DNA of 64,000 nucleotides. Source: Leifsonia sp. ku-ls. Its GTDB lineage: Bacteria > Actinomycetota > Actinomycetes > Actinomycetales > Microbacteriaceae. The number at the start of each line of letters is the position of its first letter. Positions within the stretch are counted from its first letter, which is position 1. Made by a program: the position numbers and the translations under genes. A model generated the notes under the pieces. That model made no database searches. It was not told the origin of the DNA and was given only the letters and a program-made list of their open reading frames with translations. Where the stretch lies: the NCBI GenBank assembly GCA_003367665.1, contig QKXI01000008.1, forward strand, positions 62,001 through 126,000, read 5' to 3'. Below, piece by piece: positions 61,819-64,000 of this stretch.

Positions 61819-64000
61819 ATGTTCCGAAAGATCCTCGTTGCCAACCGCGGTGAAATCGCCATCCGGGCCTTCCGGGCCGCGTACGAGCTCGGCGCCGAGA
61901 CCGTGGCCGTGTTCCCGTACGAAGACCGGAACTCGATGCACCGGCTGAAGGCCGACGAGGCGTACCAGATCGGCGAGCCCGGCCACCCGGTGCGCGCGTA
62001 CCTCGACGTGCAGGAGATCATCCGCGTCGCCAAGGAGTCCGGCGCCGACGCGATCTACCCCGGCTACGGCTTCCTGTCCGAGAACCCGGAACTCGCCGAG
62101 GCCGCCCGCGCGGCCGGCATCGCCTTCATCGGCCCGCGCGCCGAGGTGCTCGAGATGGCCGGCAACAAGGTCACCGCGAAGGAGCACGCGATCGCCGCGG
62201 GCGTCCCGGTGCTGAAGTCCACGCCGCCGTCGCGCGACATCGAGGAGCTCCTCGCCGGCGCCGACGAGATCGGCTTCCCGATCTTCGCCAAGGCGGTCGC
62301 GGGCGGTGGAGGCCGCGGCATGCGCCGCGTCAACAGCAAGGCCGAGCTGCGCCCCGCGCTCGAGGAGGCCATGCGCGAGGCCGACAGCGCGTTCGGCGAC
62401 CCGACCATGTTCCTGGAGCAGGCCGTCCTCCGGCCCCGGCACATCGAGGTGCAGATCCTCGCCGACGCCACGGGCGAGACCATCCACCTGTTCGAGCGCG
62501 ACTGCTCGGTGCAGCGCCGTCACCAGAAGGTGGTCGAGATCGCGCCGGCGCCGAACCTGTCCGACGACATCCGCCAGGCCCTGTACCGCGACGCGATCGC
62601 CTTCGCCAAGTCGATCGGCTACGAGAACGCCGGAACGGTGGAGTTCCTGCTCGACACCGCCGGCGACCGCGCCGGCCAGCACGTGTTCATCGAGATGAAC
62701 CCGCGCATCCAGGTGGAGCACACCGTCACCGAGGAGATCACCGACGTCGACCTCGTGCAGTCGCAGATCCGGATCGCGGCGGGCGAGACCCTCGCCGACC
62801 TCGGCCTGCGTCAGGACGCGGTGCAGATGCGTGGCGCCGCCCTGCAATGCCGCATCACGACGGAGGACCCGACGGCCAACTTCCGGCCGGACACCGGCAA
62901 GATCACGACCTACCGCTCGCCGGGCGGCGCCGGCATCCGCCTCGACGGCGGCACGATCAACCCGGGCGCCCAGATCAGCCCGCACTTCGACTCCATGCTG
63001 GCGAAGCTGATCACGCGCGGCCGCGACTTCCCGGCCGCCGTGCTGCGGGCCCGGCGTGCGCTGGCGGAGTTCCGCGTGCGCGGCGTCGCCACGAACATCC
63101 CGTTCCTGCAGGCCGTGATGGAGGACCCGGACTTCATCGCCGGCAACGTCTCCACCTCGTTCATCGAGGAGCGCCCCGAGCTGTTCAAGGGCCGCGAGTC
63201 GAAGGACCGCGGCACCAAGGTGCTCAACTGGCTCGCCGACGTCACGGTCAACCAGCCCAACGGCCCGCGGCCGGAGACCGCCGACCCGGCGGAGAAGCTC
63301 CCGGCGATCGACCTGGGCGCACCGGCGCCGGCCGGCTCGCGCCAGCGGCTGCTGGAGCTGGGGCCGAAGGGCTTCGCCGAGGCGTTGCGGGCACAGAAGG
63401 CGCTCGCGGTCACCGAGACGACCTTCCGCGACGCCCACCAGTCGCTGCTCGCGACCCGCGTGCGCACGCGCGACCTGCTCGCCGTCGCGCCGTACGTCGC
63501 CCGCATGACCCCGGAGCTGCTCTCGGTGGAGGCCTGGGGCGGCGCGACCTACGACGTCGCCCTGCGCTTCCTCGGCGAGGACCCGTGGGAGCGGCTCGCC
63601 GCGCTGCGCGAGGCGCTGCCGAACATCAACATCCAGATGCTGCTGCGCGGCCGCAACACCGTCGGCTACACGCCGTACCCGACGCAGGTGACCGACGCGT
63701 TCGTGCGCGAGGCCGCCGCGACCGGCGTGGACATCTTCCGCATCTTCGACGCACTGAACGACGTCTCGCAGATGCGTCCGGCGATCGAGTCGGTGCTCGC
63801 GACGGGCACGTCGATCGCCGAGGTCGCCGTCTGCTACACCGGCGACCTGCTCGACCCGGCCGAGAACCTCTACACGCTCGACTACTACCTGCGCCTCGCA
63901 GAGCAGATCGTCGAGTCGGGGGCGCACATCCTGGCCATCAAGGACATGGCCGGGCTCCTGCGTCCCGGTGCGGCCGAGAAGCTGGTCGCGGCCTTCCGCG
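61819..64000 (+). CDS. pyc: Pyruvate carboxylase, 5' part
   Basis: The frame is open from the ATG at 61819 to the right edge (727 codons seen of about 1130 usual). Biotin carboxylase domain first: MFRKILVANRGEIAIRAFRA, AVAGGGGRGMRRVNSKAEL (ATP-grasp loop), EMNPRIQVEHTVTEE. Carboxyltransferase domain begins at about residue 530 with VTETTFRDAHQSLLATRVR and continues with LRGRNTVGYTPYP. The biotinyl domain is beyond the window. Anaplerotic enzyme making oxaloacetate from pyruvate. GAAAGG precedes the ATG. Confidence 0.97.
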   Translation, partial: MFRKILVANRGEIAIRAFRAAYELGAETVAVFPYEDRNSMHRLKADEAYQIGEPGHPVRAYLDVQEIIRVAKESGADAIYPGYGFLSENPELAEAARAAGIAFIGPRAEVLEMAGNKVTAKEHAIAAGVPVLKSTPPSRDIEELLAGADEIGFPIFAKAVAGGGGRGMRRVNSKAELRPALEEAMREADSAFGDPTMFLEQAVLRPRHIEVQILADATGETIHLFERDCSVQRRHQKVVEIAPAPNLSDDIRQALYRDAIAFAKSIGYENAGTVEFLLDTAGDRAGQHVFIEMNPRIQVEHTVTEEITDVDLVQSQIRIAAGETLADLGLRQDAVQMRGAALQCRITTEDPTANFRPDTGKITTYRSPGGAGIRLDGGTINPGAQISPHFDSMLAKLITRGRDFPAAVLRARRALAEFRVRGVATNIPFLQAVMEDPDFIAGNVSTSFIEERPELFKGRESKDRGTKVLNWLADVTVNQPNGPRPETADPAEKLPAIDLGAPAPAGSRQRLLELGPKGFAEALRAQKALAVTETTFRDAHQSLLATRVRTRDLLAVAPYVARMTPELLSVEAWGGATYDVALRFLGEDPWERLAALREALPNINIQMLLRGRNTVGYTPYPTQVTDAFVREAAATGVDIFRIFDALNDVSQMRPAIESVLATGTSIAEVAVCYTGDLLDPAENLYTLDYYLRLAEQIVESGAHILAIKDMAGLLRPGAAEKLVAAFR

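Overview
The window is chromosomal DNA of a high-GC Gram-positive bacterium, very probably an actinomycete of the Microbacteriaceae (Leifsonia-like). Support comes from about 70% GC coding sequence, the clgR-recA-recX-miaB-miaA-dapF-hflX-lexA order, an actinobacterial GarA/FtsR pair, mycobacterial-style NHEJ genes (ligD, ku), a Corynebacterium-like C50 carotenoid operon, and many genes with a TANNNT -10 box only 6-7 nt from the start codon (leaderless mRNAs). Species cannot be named from sequence alone. No rRNA, tRNA, CRISPR array, prophage or insertion sequence was found.

Layout. 1-14.7 kb: cinA tail, clgR, DUF3046, the SOS/tRNA-modification block (recA, recX, miaB, miaA, dapF), an rRNA methyltransferase, hflX, the metF-metE pair, a small zincin, and lexA divergent from a LysM membrane protein, with SOS boxes at recA and lexA. 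14.8-19.6 kb: hisC-hisB-hisH-priA, then SseB, a small membrane protein and a HhH-GPD protein. 19.8-29.8 kb: a large RecB/RNase H-like/helicase protein, AraC + VOC genes, a small operon (repetitive peptide, JmjC/cupin oxygenase, sucrase/ferredoxin-like protein) and metQ-metN-metI. 29.9-34.1 kb: two divergent citrate-synthase genes, one fused to a DNA-binding domain, and a PAP2-lipid kinase fusion with a frameshifting 28-bp duplication. 34.2-43.6 kb: membrane proteins, ligD/ku/topoisomerase IB, a lower-GC orphan nuclease gene and an MFS carrier. 43.8-52.6 kb: a principal-type sigma factor, an SDR-DUF2867 protein, a MarR regulator and the crtE-B-I-Ye-Yf-Eb operon. 52.6-64 kb: small enzymes, a J-domain protein, CDP-alcohol phosphatidyltransferase-garA-ftsR-merR, a repeat-rich non-coding block, a solo ParA and the 5' part of pyc.

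Most genes are housekeeping and tightly packed with ATGA/GTGA overlaps. The parts deserving a second look are the repetitive-peptide/oxygenase/ferredoxin operon (24.3-26.9 kb), which looks like a peptide-modification system; the orphan sigma4-HTH/TnsA-like nuclease beside the NHEJ genes (40.6-42.1 kb); the citrate-synthase homologue with a DNA-binding domain and a lost catalytic His; and several repeat structures: a 45-bp array containing the miaB stop codon, a dispersed palindrome with a constant 5-nt loop, and the 28-bp duplication.
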